The translations under genes and the position numbers were made by a program. Shown one piece after another: positions 36,150 through 45,475 of a stretch of DNA of 64,000 nt (the stretch's first letter is position 1; each line of letters begins with the position of its first letter). Source of the DNA: Ralstonia pickettii DTP0602 (GTDB taxonomy: Bacteria > Pseudomonadota > Gammaproteobacteria > Burkholderiales > Burkholderiaceae); contig CP006667.1 of assembly GCA_000471925.1 (NCBI GenBank), forward strand, positions 3,596,001 to 3,660,000. The letters run 5' to 3'. Under the pieces are notes generated by a model, which was not told the DNA's origin, did no database searches, and was given only the letters and a program-made list of their open reading frames with translations.

Positions 36150-37165
36150 GTACCGCCCTTGCCCCGATCCGCCATGGCGGCAACCTGCTGGCCGCGGTGC
36201 GCCGCTACGGCCGTCCGGCCGACGACTGGCTCGACTTGTCCACCGGCATCAATCCCGACGGCTATCCGGTGCCGGCGCTGGCCGCGCAGGTGTGGCAACG
36301 GCTGCCGCAAGATGATGACGGACTGGCCGAGCTGGCGGCGCAGGCTTGCGGTGCGCCGCAGGTGTTGCCCGTCGCCGGCTCGCAGGCTGCTATCCGCACG
36401 TTGCCGGGCTTGCTGCGCGCGGGCCGCGTGGGCATCGCCGCGCTGGGCTACAGCGAATATGCGCCCGCCTTTGCCGCGGCCGGACACTCGGTGGTGCCGC
36501 TGGATGAAGCGGACTTCGCGCGGGAAAACCTCGCCAACGCACTCGATCATCTCGTCGTGGTGAACCCGAACAACCCGACCGCCCGGCTGCTGCCGCCCGC
36601 TACGCTGCTGCGCTGGCATGCCTTGCTGGCGGCGCGTGGCGGCACGCTGGTGGTCGACGAAGCCTTTATCGATTGCTTGCCTGCGTCATCGGTCGCCGCG
36701 CACAGCGGCGCAGCCGGGCTGGTGGTGCTGCGTTCGATCGGCAAGTTCTATGGCCTCGCCGGAATCCGCTGCGGCTTCGTGCTGGCGCAGCCGGCGCTGC
36801 TGGAAGCGCTGCGCGAGCGGCTGGGCCACTGGACCGTCTCAGGCCCGGCGCGCGAGGTCGCGCGCCATGCCTTGACGGACCGAAGCTGGCAGCAGGCGAC
36901 CCGCGCACGGCTGTGCGCGGCAGGCGCCCGGCTCACCGCGCTGCTGGAGCGCCACGGGTTCGCGCCCGTGATGCACCCGCTGTTCTGCTGGGTGCCGCAT
37001 GCCGATGCCGCACGGCTGCATGAAGCCCTGGCACAGCACGGTGTCTGGACCCGGCTGTTCGACGCCGCCGGCGGCTGCCCGCCGAGCCTGCGCCTCGGCC
37101 TGCCGCCCGACCAGACAGAAGCCTGGTCGCGTCTCGATGCAGCGCTGGCCGCCGTCACTGCCTGA
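36146..37165 (+). CDS. cobD: Threonine-phosphate decarboxylase
   Basis: A PLP enzyme that makes (R)-1-amino-2-propanol phosphate, the linker in the nucleotide loop of cobalamin. The 339-residue aminotransferase-fold protein starts with GTG 36146, which overlaps the cbiB stop. It contains [37 protein letters not shown] and [16 protein letters not shown], whose Lys binds PLP. Length is typical. In Pseudomonas naming it is CobC. Confidence 0.95.
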   Translation: MSTALAPIRHGGNLLAAVRRYGRPADDWLDLSTGINPDGYPVPALAAQVWQRLPQDDDGLAELAAQACGAPQVLPVAGSQAAIRTLPGLLRAGRVGIAALGYSEYAPAFAAAGHSVVPLDEADFARENLANALDHLVVVNPNNPTARLLPPATLLRWHALLAARGGTLVVDEAFIDCLPASSVAAHSGAAGLVVLRSIGKFYGLAGIRCGFVLAQPALLEALRERLGHWTVSGPAREVARHALTDRSWQQATRARLCAAGARLTALLERHGFAPVMHPLFCWVPHADAARLHEALAQHGVWTRLFDAAGGCPPSLRLGLPPDQTEAWSRLDAALAAVTA

Positions 37166-37185
37166 TCCACGCCCCCCCTACATCC

Positions 37186-38088
37186 ATGCTGAACCTCCCG
37201 AAGTCCGCCATCGTCCTCGCACTGGCTGCTGCCCTGCCCGCGCAAGCCGCCGTGTCGGTCGTCGACGATGCAGGCCAGACCGTGACACTGGCCCAGCCCG
37301 CGCGCCGTGTGATCTCGCTGGCGCCGCACGTGACCGAAATGATCTTCGCCGCCGGCGGCGGCGACCGCATCGTCGGCACGGTCAGCTACAGCGACTATCC
37401 GCCGCAGGCGCGCGAGATCCAGCGCGTGGGCGACAACAAGGCGCTGGACCTGGAGCGCATCGCCGCGCTCAAGCCGGACCTGATCGTGATCTGGCGCCAT
37501 GGCAATGCGCAGAAGCAGACCGACCGGCTGCGCTCGCTCGGGCTGCCGCTGTTCTACAGCGAGCCGCGCAAGCTGGCATCGATCCCGGAGAACCTGGAGA
37601 AGCTCGGCACTCTGCTGGGCACCGAGACAACGGCGCGGCGCGCGGCCGACAGCTTCCGCCAGCAGGTGGAGACGCTGCGCAAGACCTACGCGGCGCGGCC
37701 GCCGGTGACAGTGTTCTATCAGGTCTGGCAGCAGCCGCTGATGACGCTCAACGGCCAGCACCTGGTCAGCGACATGCTGGCGCTCTGCGGCGGGCGCAAC
37801 CTGTTCGCGGCAGAGACGCCGCTGGTGCCGACGGTGTCGGTGGAAGCTGTGATTGCGGGCAATCCTGAAGCGATGCTGACCGCGGGCATGGGCGCCACGC
37901 GCTCGGACCAGCCGCTGCCGGACTTCGAGATGTGGCAGCGCTGGAAGCAGGTCACCGCGGTGGCACGCAACAACCTGTTCGTGATCGACGGCGACCTGGT
38001 CAACCGCGCCGGCCCGCGCGTGGTGCAAGGTGCCGAGCAGATCTGCAAGGACCTCGACACGGCCCGCAAACGACGCCCCGCACGCTGA
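37186..38088 (+). CDS. btuF: Cobalamin-binding periplasmic protein
   Basis: It delivers B12 to the BtuCD transporter. The 300-residue protein has a signal peptide (MLNLPKSAIVLALAAALPAQA) and the class III binding-protein fold with VISLAPHVTEMIFAAGGGDRIVG, ALKPDLIVIWR and a long central helix. It follows cobD by 20 bases. Its partners btuC and btuD lie in the opposite operon. Its stop codon directly abuts that of cobC on the other strand. Confidence 0.94.
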   Translation: MLNLPKSAIVLALAAALPAQAAVSVVDDAGQTVTLAQPARRVISLAPHVTEMIFAAGGGDRIVGTVSYSDYPPQAREIQRVGDNKALDLERIAALKPDLIVIWRHGNAQKQTDRLRSLGLPLFYSEPRKLASIPENLEKLGTLLGTETTARRAADSFRQQVETLRKTYAARPPVTVFYQVWQQPLMTLNGQHLVSDMLALCGGRNLFAAETPLVPTVSVEAVIAGNPEAMLTAGMGATRSDQPLPDFEMWQRWKQVTAVARNNLFVIDGDLVNRAGPRVVQGAEQICKDLDTARKRRPAR

Positions 38089-38664
38089 TCAGGCGCCGCG
38101 GTTCCACCAGTCCAGCCGCACGCCGCCCGCGCCGAGCCGGAAGCGGCAACTGGCGCCGAAGCCAAGCGCCCAGTTGACGGTGACCGCCAGCGGCACGCCC
38201 AGCCAGTGCGCGGCCAGCATGCGCATCGGGCCGGCATGGCTGACCACCCAGATGCAGTCAGCGCTGTCGACATCGAGCGATCCGGCCCAGCCGGCGACAC
38301 GCGCCATCGCCTGCGCGGGCGATTCGCCCCCGTGCGGGCGGCCATGCAGCAGGTCCGCCGCCCACTGGTCGAGCGCGTCGCGGTCGATCGCATCCCACGC
38401 AATGCCCTCCCACGTACCGAAGTCGATTTCGCGCAGCCGCGGCTCGCTGTCGATGGCGGACACGCCGGCCGTCTGCGCCAGTGCCTGCGCGGTCCCGCTC
38501 GCGCGCGCCAGCGGGCTGGTGACGATGCGCGCAGGCGCCGGCAGCCCTGCCACGATCTGCGCCACCGCGGGCGTCAGCGGCGACACCAGCGGCAGGTCGA
38601 GGCAGCCGTAGCAAGTGCCCGCGGGGACCTCCGGCTGCGCGTGGCGGATCAGGACCACATCCAT
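38089..38664 (-). CDS. cobC: Alpha-ribazole phosphatase (histidine phosphatase family)
   Basis: It removes phosphate from alpha-ribazole 5'-phosphate or adenosylcobalamin 5'-phosphate in the last steps of nucleotide loop assembly. The 191 residues show the RHAQ motif (IRHAQPEVPAG), TSPLARASGTAQAL, LREIDFGTWEG and VVSHAGPMRML with the second catalytic His. It overlaps cobS by 16 bases and is the last gene of the riboswitch-led operon. The general phosphatase fold makes the exact substrate rest on context. Confidence 0.92.
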   Translation of the reverse strand: MDVVLIRHAQPEVPAGTCYGCLDLPLVSPLTPAVAQIVAGLPAPARIVTSPLARASGTAQALAQTAGVSAIDSEPRLREIDFGTWEGIAWDAIDRDALDQWAADLLHGRPHGGESPAQAMARVAGWAGSLDVDSADCIWVVSHAGPMRMLAAHWLGVPLAVTVNWALGFGASCRFRLGAGGVRLDWWNRGA

Positions 38665-39473
38665 GCCGCGGCCACCAGGTAGAGCAGGATTTCCGCGCAC
38701 TGCTGTGCCATGCCCAGGCAGTCGCCGGTATAGCCGCCGATGCGACGCACGAAATAGCGGCCGAGCAGCCACCACAGCACCAGCAGCGCGGCAATGGCCG
38801 CGGCGCAGAACAGCGGCGACAGCAGCCACAGCGGCGCCAGCCCGCACAGCAGCGCGAACACCAGTCCCGCGCCGGCCAGGCGCTGTGCCACCGGCTTGGC
38901 CTTGCCCTCGGGCCGCACGTAAGTGAGCGTGGCGAGATAGCTGACCGCCATCGCGCGGCTGGCAGCATGCGCGGCCACGATCACCATCAGCAGCACGGCC
39001 AGCCCGCCGTGCGCGCCGATCGCCACCAGCAGCTGCCACTTGAGCAGCAGCGCCACCACCAGCGCGATCGCGCCGAACGCGCCAATGCGCGAGTCATGCA
39101 TGATGCGCAGCACATCCTCGCGCTGCCACGCGCCGCCGAAGGCATCGATGCAGTCGGCGAGTCCGTCTTCATGGAAGGCGCCGGTCAGCAGCAGCGTGGC
39201 GGCCATGCCCAGCAGCACGGCGACGCCGACGGGCCACCACAGCATCGCGCCCCAGGTGGCCAGTGCGCCCACGCCACCGACCAGCAGCCCGACCAGCGGG
39301 AAATAACGCGCGGCAGCATGCAGGTAATGCGGTTCGAATCCGACCCAGCGCGCCAGCCAACCGGGCAACGGCACGCGCGTGAAGTAGCCCAGCGCCGTCA
39401 GGAAGAAGCGCAGCTCGCCTGCCAGCCCCGTGGGGGCGCCTGGCGCGGGCACCGGGTCGGACGGCACGCTCAT
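38649..39473 (-). CDS. cobS: Adenosylcobinamide-GDP ribazoletransferase (cobalamin synthase)
   Basis: An inner membrane enzyme that joins adenosyl-GDP-cobinamide to alpha-ribazole. The 274-residue protein is highly hydrophobic and has FFLTALGYFTRVPLPGW, the metal-binding GAFHEDGLADCIDAFGG and MHDSRIGAFGAIAL, all family hallmarks. Its ATG overlaps the cobT stop (4 bases). Confidence 0.96.
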   Translation of the reverse strand: MSVPSDPVPAPGAPTGLAGELRFFLTALGYFTRVPLPGWLARWVGFEPHYLHAAARYFPLVGLLVGGVGALATWGAMLWWPVGVAVLLGMAATLLLTGAFHEDGLADCIDAFGGAWQREDVLRIMHDSRIGAFGAIALVVALLLKWQLLVAIGAHGGLAVLLMVIVAAHAASRAMAVSYLATLTYVRPEGKAKPVAQRLAGAGLVFALLCGLAPLWLLSPLFCAAAIAALLVLWWLLGRYFVRRIGGYTGDCLGMAQQCAEILLYLVAAAWMWS

Positions 39474-40510
39474 GACGAGGCGGTACTGACACCGGCGCCG
39501 CTGAAGGTCGCCATCTCGTTCAGGAAAGCGGCCGCCGACGCCACCAGCGGCCATGCCAGCGCGGCCCCGGTGCCCTCGCCCAGACGCAGGTCCAGCGCCA
39601 GCAGCGGCTCGGCGCCGAAATACGCGAGCAGCGCGCGATGGCCGCGCTCGTGCGAGCAGTGCGTGAACACGCAGTACTGCAGCACGTTGGGGTCGAGGCG
39701 CTGCGCCACCAGCAGCGCGGCCGAGGCGATAAAGCCGTCGACCAGGATCACCATACGGCTGGCGGCGGCGGCCAGGAAGGCGCCGGCCATCATCGCGATC
39801 TCGAAGCCGCCGAAGGTGGCCAGCACCTCGAGCAGCGACTCTGCCCCGGCATGCAGCGCGAGCGCGCGTTCCAGCACTTCGCGCTTGCGCGCCAGGCCGG
39901 CATCGTCGAGGCCCGTGCCGCGGCCGATGCAGTCGTCAAGCGGCAGCCCGGTGAGTCGCTGCATCAGGCAGGCGGCTGCCGAGGTATTGGCAATGCCCAT
40001 CTCGCCAAACCCGATCACATTGCAGCCCTGCTGCGCATGGCGCAACACGCGCGCCATGCCGGCCGTCATTGCGGCGGCGGCCTGTTCAGCCGTCATCGCG
40101 GGCTCGACCGCGAAGTTGCGCGTGCCGTCGGCAATGCGGCAGTTGACCAGCCCCGGCGCCGGCGGCAGCGGCACGCGCACGCCTGCATCAACGACCTCCA
40201 GCGCAATGCCATGCTGGCGCGAGAACACATTGATCGCCGCACCGCCCCTCAGGAAGTTCTGCACCATCTGTGCGGTGACTTCGGCCGGGTAGGCGCTGAC
40301 GCCCGCATCGGCCACGCCGTGGTCGGCGGCAAACACGATCACCGTGGGCCGCTGCAGCGCGGGGCGTTGCGTGCCGAGGATCAGGCCCAGTTGCAGCGCC
40401 AGCGACTCGAGCCGGCCCAGCGCGCCGAGCGGCTTGGTCTTGTCGTCGATGGCAGCCTGCAACGCGGGGCGCAAAGCCTCGTCGAGGGGAGCGATTTCCG
40501 GAAACTGCAT
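39470..40510 (-). CDS. cobT: Nicotinate-nucleotide-dimethylbenzimidazole phosphoribosyltransferase
   Basis: It activates the lower ligand base to alpha-ribazole phosphate. The 346-residue protein has DDKTKPLGALGRLE near the N-terminus, VFAADHGVADAGVSAYP, the GFGEMGIANTSAAA loop, GRGTGLDD and the catalytic-Glu region EGTGAALAW. Full length. It starts 28 bases after cobO. Confidence 0.97.
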   Translation of the reverse strand: MQFPEIAPLDEALRPALQAAIDDKTKPLGALGRLESLALQLGLILGTQRPALQRPTVIVFAADHGVADAGVSAYPAEVTAQMVQNFLRGGAAINVFSRQHGIALEVVDAGVRVPLPPAPGLVNCRIADGTRNFAVEPAMTAEQAAAAMTAGMARVLRHAQQGCNVIGFGEMGIANTSAAACLMQRLTGLPLDDCIGRGTGLDDAGLARKREVLERALALHAGAESLLEVLATFGGFEIAMMAGAFLAAAASRMVILVDGFIASAALLVAQRLDPNVLQYCVFTHCSHERGHRALLAYFGAEPLLALDLRLGEGTGAALAWPLVASAAAFLNEMATFSGAGVSTASS

Positions 40511-40538
40511 AGCTTTGCTCTGTGTGTTGAAGTTGCGG

Positions 40539-41171
40539 CTACATTTCCACGCCGCGTTGGGCCTTGATGCCCTGCTGGAAGGCATGCTTGACCGGCGTCA
40601 TGTCGGTGACGGTGTCGGCCGCCTCCACCAGCGCTGGCGGCGCGCCGCGGCCGGTAATCACCACGTGCTGCATCGGCGCGCGCGCGCGCAAGTCGGCGAT
40701 GACCTGCTCCACGTCAAGATAGTGCAACTTGAGCGCGATGTTGAGTTCGTCGAACAGCACCAGGCCGATCGCCGGGTCGCGCAGCATGCCGCGCGCCACT
40801 TCCCAGGCGGCTTCGGCCTTGGCCACGTCGCGGGAACGGTCCTGGGTTTCCCAGGTATAGCCCTCGCCCATCACGTGGAAGGCGCATTCCTCGGGAAAGC
40901 GGCGCAGGAACATCTCTTCGCCGGTAGGCTGCGCGCCCTTGATGAACTGGACCACCCCGGTGCGCATGCCATGGCCGAGCGCGCGCACCACCATGCCGAA
41001 GCCCGAGCTGGACTTGCCCTTGCCGTTGCCGGTGGTGATCACGATCACGCCGCGCTCGTCCTGCGCGGCGGCGATCTTGGCGTCGACCACTTCCTTCTTG
41101 CGCACCATGCGCGCCTTGTGGCGGGCGTCGCGGTCCGCGTCTTCGGTGGAGGGATTGTTGGAATCGGTCAT
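40539..41171 (-). CDS. cobO: Corrinoid adenosyltransferase
   Basis: It transfers the adenosyl group from ATP to cob(I)alamin or precursors. The 210-residue protein has the P-loop ITTGNGKGKSSSGFG, VQFIKGAQPTGEE, the corrinoid-site YTWETQD and LFDELNIALKLHYL; this is the CobA/BtuR type. Its ATG overlaps the btuD stop. No separate ribosome binding site is seen, fitting coupled translation. Confidence 0.97.
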   Translation of the reverse strand: MTDSNNPSTEDADRDARHKARMVRKKEVVDAKIAAAQDERGVIVITTGNGKGKSSSGFGMVVRALGHGMRTGVVQFIKGAQPTGEEMFLRRFPEECAFHVMGEGYTWETQDRSRDVAKAEAAWEVARGMLRDPAIGLVLFDELNIALKLHYLDVEQVIADLRARAPMQHVVITGRGAPPALVEAADTVTDMTPVKHAFQQGIKAQRGVEM

Positions 41172-42016
41172 AGGGAGGGGTCTTGCGTATCGGTACGTGG
41201 CGCCGCGGCGCCATCGGGAATCAGTGCAGTATGCACGCCGTCGGTCACGCTGACGATGGGGGTGCGCAGCGCGCGCGAGCAACGCGCGGGGGTCAGGACT
41301 TCAGCGGCCGGGCCGTGCAGTGCGGTGCCGTCTTCGGCCATCAGCAGGGCGTGGGTGGCGTAGCGCAGCGCCAGTGTCAGGTCATGCAGGATCACCACGA
41401 TGGCGTGGCGCCCGGCGCGGGCCAGTGCGGCGAGCTGCTCCAGCACCACGATCTGGTGGCGCAGGTCCAGGTGCGATACCGGTTCGTCCAGCAGCAGCAG
41501 CGGCGCCTGCTGCGCCAGCGCCGCGGCCAGCGAGGCGCGCTGGCGCTCGCCCCCGGACAGCGTCAGCACATCGCGCGCGGCCAGCGCTTCGATATCCATC
41601 GCGCGGATCACGTCGCGAACGATGCGCTCGTCCTCGCGTCCGGTCCAGCCCCAGCCCGACAGGTGCGGGTGGCGGCCCACGCGTACCGCATCGAGCACCG
41701 ACATCGAGAACGTGTCATGTACCGCCTGCGGCAGGTAGGCGCGCTGGCGCGCCAGTACCGCGGGCGCAACCTGCGTCGGTGCGATGCCGTCGATCTCGAC
41801 GCTGCCGCCATCGGCATGGCGCAGACCGGCCAGCACCGTCATCAGCGTGGATTTGCCGGCACCGTTGGGGCCGGCGATGCACCACAGCTGGCCGGGGCCG
41901 ATGCTCAGCGTCAGGCGCTCCACCAGCACGCGCTGGCCGGTGCGCAGCCGCACATCGCGCAGCGCGAGCGCCGGGCACGCGGTCAGCGGATGGGACCAGG
42001 GCGCGCCCGACGTCAT
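41168..42016 (-). CDS. btuD: ABC transporter ATP-binding protein for B12
   Basis: The ATPase of the B12 importer. The 282 residues include Walker A GPNGAGKST, the Q-loop YLPQAVHD, signature LSGGERQRA, Walker B LLLLDEPVSHLD and the H-loop LHDLT. This is the FecE/BtuD group, whose members also serve iron siderophores; the cobalamin neighbours fix the substrate. It overlaps btuC and cobO by 4 bases each. Confidence 0.94.
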   Translation of the reverse strand: MTSGAPWSHPLTACPALALRDVRLRTGQRVLVERLTLSIGPGQLWCIAGPNGAGKSTLMTVLAGLRHADGGSVEIDGIAPTQVAPAVLARQRAYLPQAVHDTFSMSVLDAVRVGRHPHLSGWGWTGREDERIVRDVIRAMDIEALAARDVLTLSGGERQRASLAAALAQQAPLLLLDEPVSHLDLRHQIVVLEQLAALARAGRHAIVVILHDLTLALRYATHALLMAEDGTALHGPAAEVLTPARCSRALRTPIVSVTDGVHTALIPDGAAAPRTDTQDPSL

Positions 42017-43020
42017 CGTGGCCTCCGCAGCAGCAGGTAAAGGAAAGTCGGCACACCCAGCAGCGCGGTGATCACGCCCACCGGCAACTGCGCCGGCGCG
42101 ATCACGGAGCGGGCGATCAGGTCGGCGGCCATCAGCAGCGCACCGCCCAGCAGCACCGCGGCCGGCAGCAACAGGCGCTGGTCGTTGCCCCACGCGAGCC
42201 GCACCAGGTGCGGCACCACCAGCCCGACAAAGCCGATCGAGCCGGCCGTGGTGATCGCCGCGGCAATGCACAGCGACGCCAGCATGAAGGTCGCCAGCCG
42301 CACGCGGCCGACGCGCACGCCCAGCGACTGCGCCACGGTCTCGCCCAGCAGCATCACGTTGAGCGCGCGCGCCATCGGCATCGCCAGCAGCAGCGCCACG
42401 ACCAGCATCGCAAGCGCGCCGCCGTAGCTGGCGGTGCCGCTGAGGTCGCCGGTCAGCCAGAACAGCATGCCGCGCAGGCGCGATTCCGGGGCGACCGCGA
42501 GGATCAGCGTGATCATCGCCCCCCAGCCGGCGGCCAGGATCACGCCGGTCAGCAGCAGCCGGGCGCCGGCCTCGCGGTGGCCGCCCTGCACCTGCGGATG
42601 CAGCAGGTCGCGCCGCGCCAGCGACGCCACCAGCACCATCGACAGCAGCGCCCCCACGGCGGCGGAGGCCTGCACGCCCCACCACGGCGCCAGCAGCAGC
42701 ATGGCCAGCAATGCGGCGGTGGAGGCGCCGCCCGATACGCCCAGCACGTATGGTTCGGCCAGTGGATTGCGCAGCAGTACCTGCATCAGAGCGCCGGACA
42801 AAGCCAGCAGTCCGCCGCAGGCAAACGCCGCGGCCGCGCGCGGCAGGCGCAGCTCGCGCACGATCGCGCCGGCAGTGCCAGTGTCCGCGCCGCTCAGCGC
42901 CAGCCACAGCTCGCGCGCATCAAGCGACACGCTGCCCAGTGCCAGCGAGGCGGCAAACACGAACAGCGCAGCCAGCGCGAGCGCCAGCCAGACCGCCAGG
43001 GCGCGCCGCAGCTCAGACAT
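42013..43020 (-). CDS. btuC: ABC transporter permease for B12 (FecCD family)
   Basis: The membrane part of the B12 importer. The 335-residue protein has about ten hydrophobic segments and family stretches LRLPRAAAAFACGGLLALSG, LAEPYVLGVSGGAS, and GSIGFVGLVVPHLVRL where the coupling helices touch BtuD. It starts 15 bases after btuB. Confidence 0.94.
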   Translation of the reverse strand: MSELRRALAVWLALALAALFVFAASLALGSVSLDARELWLALSGADTGTAGAIVRELRLPRAAAAFACGGLLALSGALMQVLLRNPLAEPYVLGVSGGASTAALLAMLLLAPWWGVQASAAVGALLSMVLVASLARRDLLHPQVQGGHREAGARLLLTGVILAAGWGAMITLILAVAPESRLRGMLFWLTGDLSGTASYGGALAMLVVALLLAMPMARALNVMLLGETVAQSLGVRVGRVRLATFMLASLCIAAAITTAGSIGFVGLVVPHLVRLAWGNDQRLLLPAAVLLGGALLMAADLIARSVIAPAQLPVGVITALLGVPTFLYLLLRRPR

Positions 43021-43035
43021 GGCGCGCCCGTGCGC

Positions 43036-44928
43036 TCATCGCTGGCGCCAGCCCAGCATGATAAAGCCCGCGCGCCCCTGCGTGTTGTAGGGGAAGGCGA
43101 GCTGGTAGTCCTTGTCGAACAGGTTTTCGACGCGGGCGCCAATGAACCATTGCTTGTCGATGTTGTAGCGGGCGTTCAGGTTGACGATACCGTATCCGCC
43201 CAGCCGGCGCGAGCCCGCATCCATGCGCGCCGACGACAGCAGCCATTCGCCGCCAAAGCGCCAGTTGCCGAAGTTGCGGCCCACATCCAGCGCGGCGTGG
43301 CGGCGCGCGCGGCGCAGCAGCTGGGTGTCGGACTGCTCGTCCACCGGGTTCTGGAAGGTCACGCTGGCGCCGATGTCGGTGCCGTACACGGTGGCGCGCC
43401 ACGAAGCCTCGATGCCCTGCACCTTGGCCTTGTTGACGTTCTGCGCCAGGAACAGGCCGCTGGGTTGCAGCGCCGCCACGATCAGGTCGTTATAACGCGT
43501 CTCGAACGCGGTCACGCGCAGCAGGCCGGCGTTGGCGGTGCTGTACTGCACGCCCGCTTCGACCGACTTGGCGCGCTCGGGCTGCAGGTTGGGCTGGCCG
43601 AAGTTGGGGAAGTACAGCTCGTTGAAGGTCGGCGCGCGGAAGGCATTGCTGACGTTGGCGATCAGCTTGAAGGCATCGGTCAGGTTGTAGCCGTAGCCCG
43701 CGAAGAAGCTGCCCTGGTTGCCGAAGTCCGAGTAGTGGTCGTTGCGCGCGTTGAGCTGCAACTGATGCTTGCCGAAGCGTCCGTCATAGCCGCCGAACAC
43801 CGAGAACACATTGCGCGTGGGCGCGCCGTAGGCGGTCGTGTCCAGCTCCTGCTGCAGGTAGTCGGTGCCGAACAGCAGTGTGTGATTGGCTGTCAGCGCA
43901 TACTCGTTCTGCCAGTTGAACTGGCGGTTGCGGGTATTGAAGGTGCCGTTGGGATTGCCGTTGAGGAAGGTGTCGCTGCGGTCCTCGCTCTGCGCCAGCT
44001 TGAAATGCGTGGTCCAGTCCGCGCCCACCTTGCCGTTGACGAAGGCCGACAGCGTGTACAGCTCGCTGTTGGTGCGGTTGTCGTCGGTCGGGCGACCAAA
44101 GGCACTGTCGAACGACACCTTGCTCTTCGAGTAGTAGCCGGTAATGCCCGCATCCCAGTTCGGCGTGAAGCGGTGCTTGACCTGGCCCGACACGCTCTGG
44201 TTCTCGTACGGATTGTCGTTGGGGTTGGCGCGCGGCGCCTGCTGCGTATTGATCGACGAGAAGCCGTCGGTCTTGAACGCCGAGCCGGTCAGGTTGAACG
44301 AGGTATCGCCGATCTGGCCGCCATAGCCGACCGTACCCTGGCGCGTATTGTTGCTGCCGTACTCCACCGCCGCATTGGCCGCCGGTGCCTGCCCGGCGCC
44401 GCTCTTGGTAAAGATCTGCACCACGCCGCCGATCGCATCCGAACCATACAGCGCCGAGACGTTGCCGCGCACCACTTCGATATGGTCGATCTGGTCGGGC
44501 AGGATATTGGCCAGCTGCGCGGTACCACTGCTGGCGGACGACACGCGCACGCCATCGATCAGGATCAGCGTCTGGTTCGAGTTGGCGCCGCGCATGAACA
44601 GCGTCGTGTTGCTGCCCATGCCGCCGTTGGTCGAGAACTCGACGCCGGCCTGGTTGCGCAGCAGCGAGCGCAGGTCGGGCGCCTGCGAGTTCTGGATGTC
44701 CTGCTGCGTGACCACCGTGGTGTGCGGCAGCGCCTCGGTAATGGCTTGCGCGGTACGGGTGGAAGTGACCACCACCGGCGCGAGCTGCGCGGTACCGCTG
44801 TCGGTCGCTTGCGCGAACGAAGTGGCCGGAACCAGGGTGAACGAGGCGATGGCCGCCAGGATGGCGGGCACGGACGGACGCACCGCCGGGGCTGCCGGGC
44901 GGGTCGACCTGTGAAGCGATGAACGCAT
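43036..44928 (-). CDS. btuB: TonB-dependent outer membrane receptor for cobalamin
   Basis: It imports B12 across the outer membrane using TonB energy. The 630 residues begin with a signal peptide (to about residue 40), then a TonB box region (LAPVVVTSTRTAQ), a plug domain with LRNQAGVEFSTNGGMGSNTTLF and IEVVRGNVSALYGSDAIGGVV, and a 22-strand barrel ending in a strand with terminal aromatic-Arg residues (GFIMLGWRQR). The riboswitch upstream confirms B12 as the ligand. First gene of the operon. Confidence 0.95.
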   Translation of the reverse strand: MRSSLHRSTRPAAPAVRPSVPAILAAIASFTLVPATSFAQATDSGTAQLAPVVVTSTRTAQAITEALPHTTVVTQQDIQNSQAPDLRSLLRNQAGVEFSTNGGMGSNTTLFMRGANSNQTLILIDGVRVSSASSGTAQLANILPDQIDHIEVVRGNVSALYGSDAIGGVVQIFTKSGAGQAPAANAAVEYGSNNTRQGTVGYGGQIGDTSFNLTGSAFKTDGFSSINTQQAPRANPNDNPYENQSVSGQVKHRFTPNWDAGITGYYSKSKVSFDSAFGRPTDDNRTNSELYTLSAFVNGKVGADWTTHFKLAQSEDRSDTFLNGNPNGTFNTRNRQFNWQNEYALTANHTLLFGTDYLQQELDTTAYGAPTRNVFSVFGGYDGRFGKHQLQLNARNDHYSDFGNQGSFFAGYGYNLTDAFKLIANVSNAFRAPTFNELYFPNFGQPNLQPERAKSVEAGVQYSTANAGLLRVTAFETRYNDLIVAALQPSGLFLAQNVNKAKVQGIEASWRATVYGTDIGASVTFQNPVDEQSDTQLLRRARRHAALDVGRNFGNWRFGGEWLLSSARMDAGSRRLGGYGIVNLNARYNIDKQWFIGARVENLFDKDYQLAFPYNTQGRAGFIMLGWRQR

Positions 44929-45009
44929 GATGCAGGACTGGGATAGGACGGCCGGGCCCGTTCCCCCGCGGACCATATGGCGATGAGGCGTGCCGCGCAC
45001 GGGCGGCAG

Positions 45010-45285
45010 CCCGCGTTCAGGCCGGTATCCGGGCTGGCGACACGGGGCCGGCGCCTTCCCGAACCTGAGGTTCAGTGGCATGTGGCCGGTCCTGCGCGGC
45101 ATGGGGCCGGGAACGGATCCCGGCATTGCCAGCGGCCGAAATGATCGGGCTGGCAGATGCGCACGCGGTCGCTTACCGTTGCGGGGGCAGCACAGGTTGG
45201 CCTTTCCGGCACGCTGCCGGCCCGGCTCCCTGTTTCCCGTTGAACTGCCCTTTCGCCAGGGACGAAAAGGGCGAGCACCTGAGAC
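45010..45285 (-). ncRNA. Cobalamin (B12) riboswitch upstream of btuB
   Basis: Read on the minus strand the region shows the class hallmarks in order: GGTGC near the 5' end (about 45279), AACGGGAAACAGGGAGCC, CTGCCCCCGCAACGGTAAGCG (45170-45190), the TGCCACTG / CGGGAAGGC pair, and the B12 box AGCCCGGATACCGGCCTG (45018-45038). The B12 box is followed by a GC hairpin (CGGGCTGCCGCCCG), a likely expression platform about 80 bases before the btuB start. High B12 should lower expression of btuB and, if read through, the six genes behind it. Confidence 0.95.
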
Positions 45286-45422
45286 GTGCGCGAGTGTAGG
45301 CAGTTTCGCACCCCGCGTCAACGCGGCTTCTCGTAGGGCTTTGTCACAACTCTCGCGGGGTTTTGGGTGCAGAAGGCTGCAACTTCCGCACCGCTTCCGG
45401 GTCAGAAACGCTTCCCTTCGCA

Positions 45423-45450
45423 TTGTGCGAGGCTTCGCATCGGCTAGAAT
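45423..45450 (+). promoter_or_regulatory. Candidate sigma-70 promoter for zapB-zapA
   Basis: TTGTGC (45423-45428) and TAGAAT (45445-45450) are spaced by 16 bases and lie 26 bases before the first zapB ATG. Confidence 0.45.
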
Positions 45451-45475
45451 CGCGTTACCTGACACTACTCCCATC

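Noticed and set aside
41320..44922. A 1200-codon open frame on the plus strand
   Set aside because: It lies opposite btuD, btuC and btuB, which are clearly real by motifs and gene order. Its translation is rich in Arg, His and Gln with no domain; it results from high GC in the third codon position.
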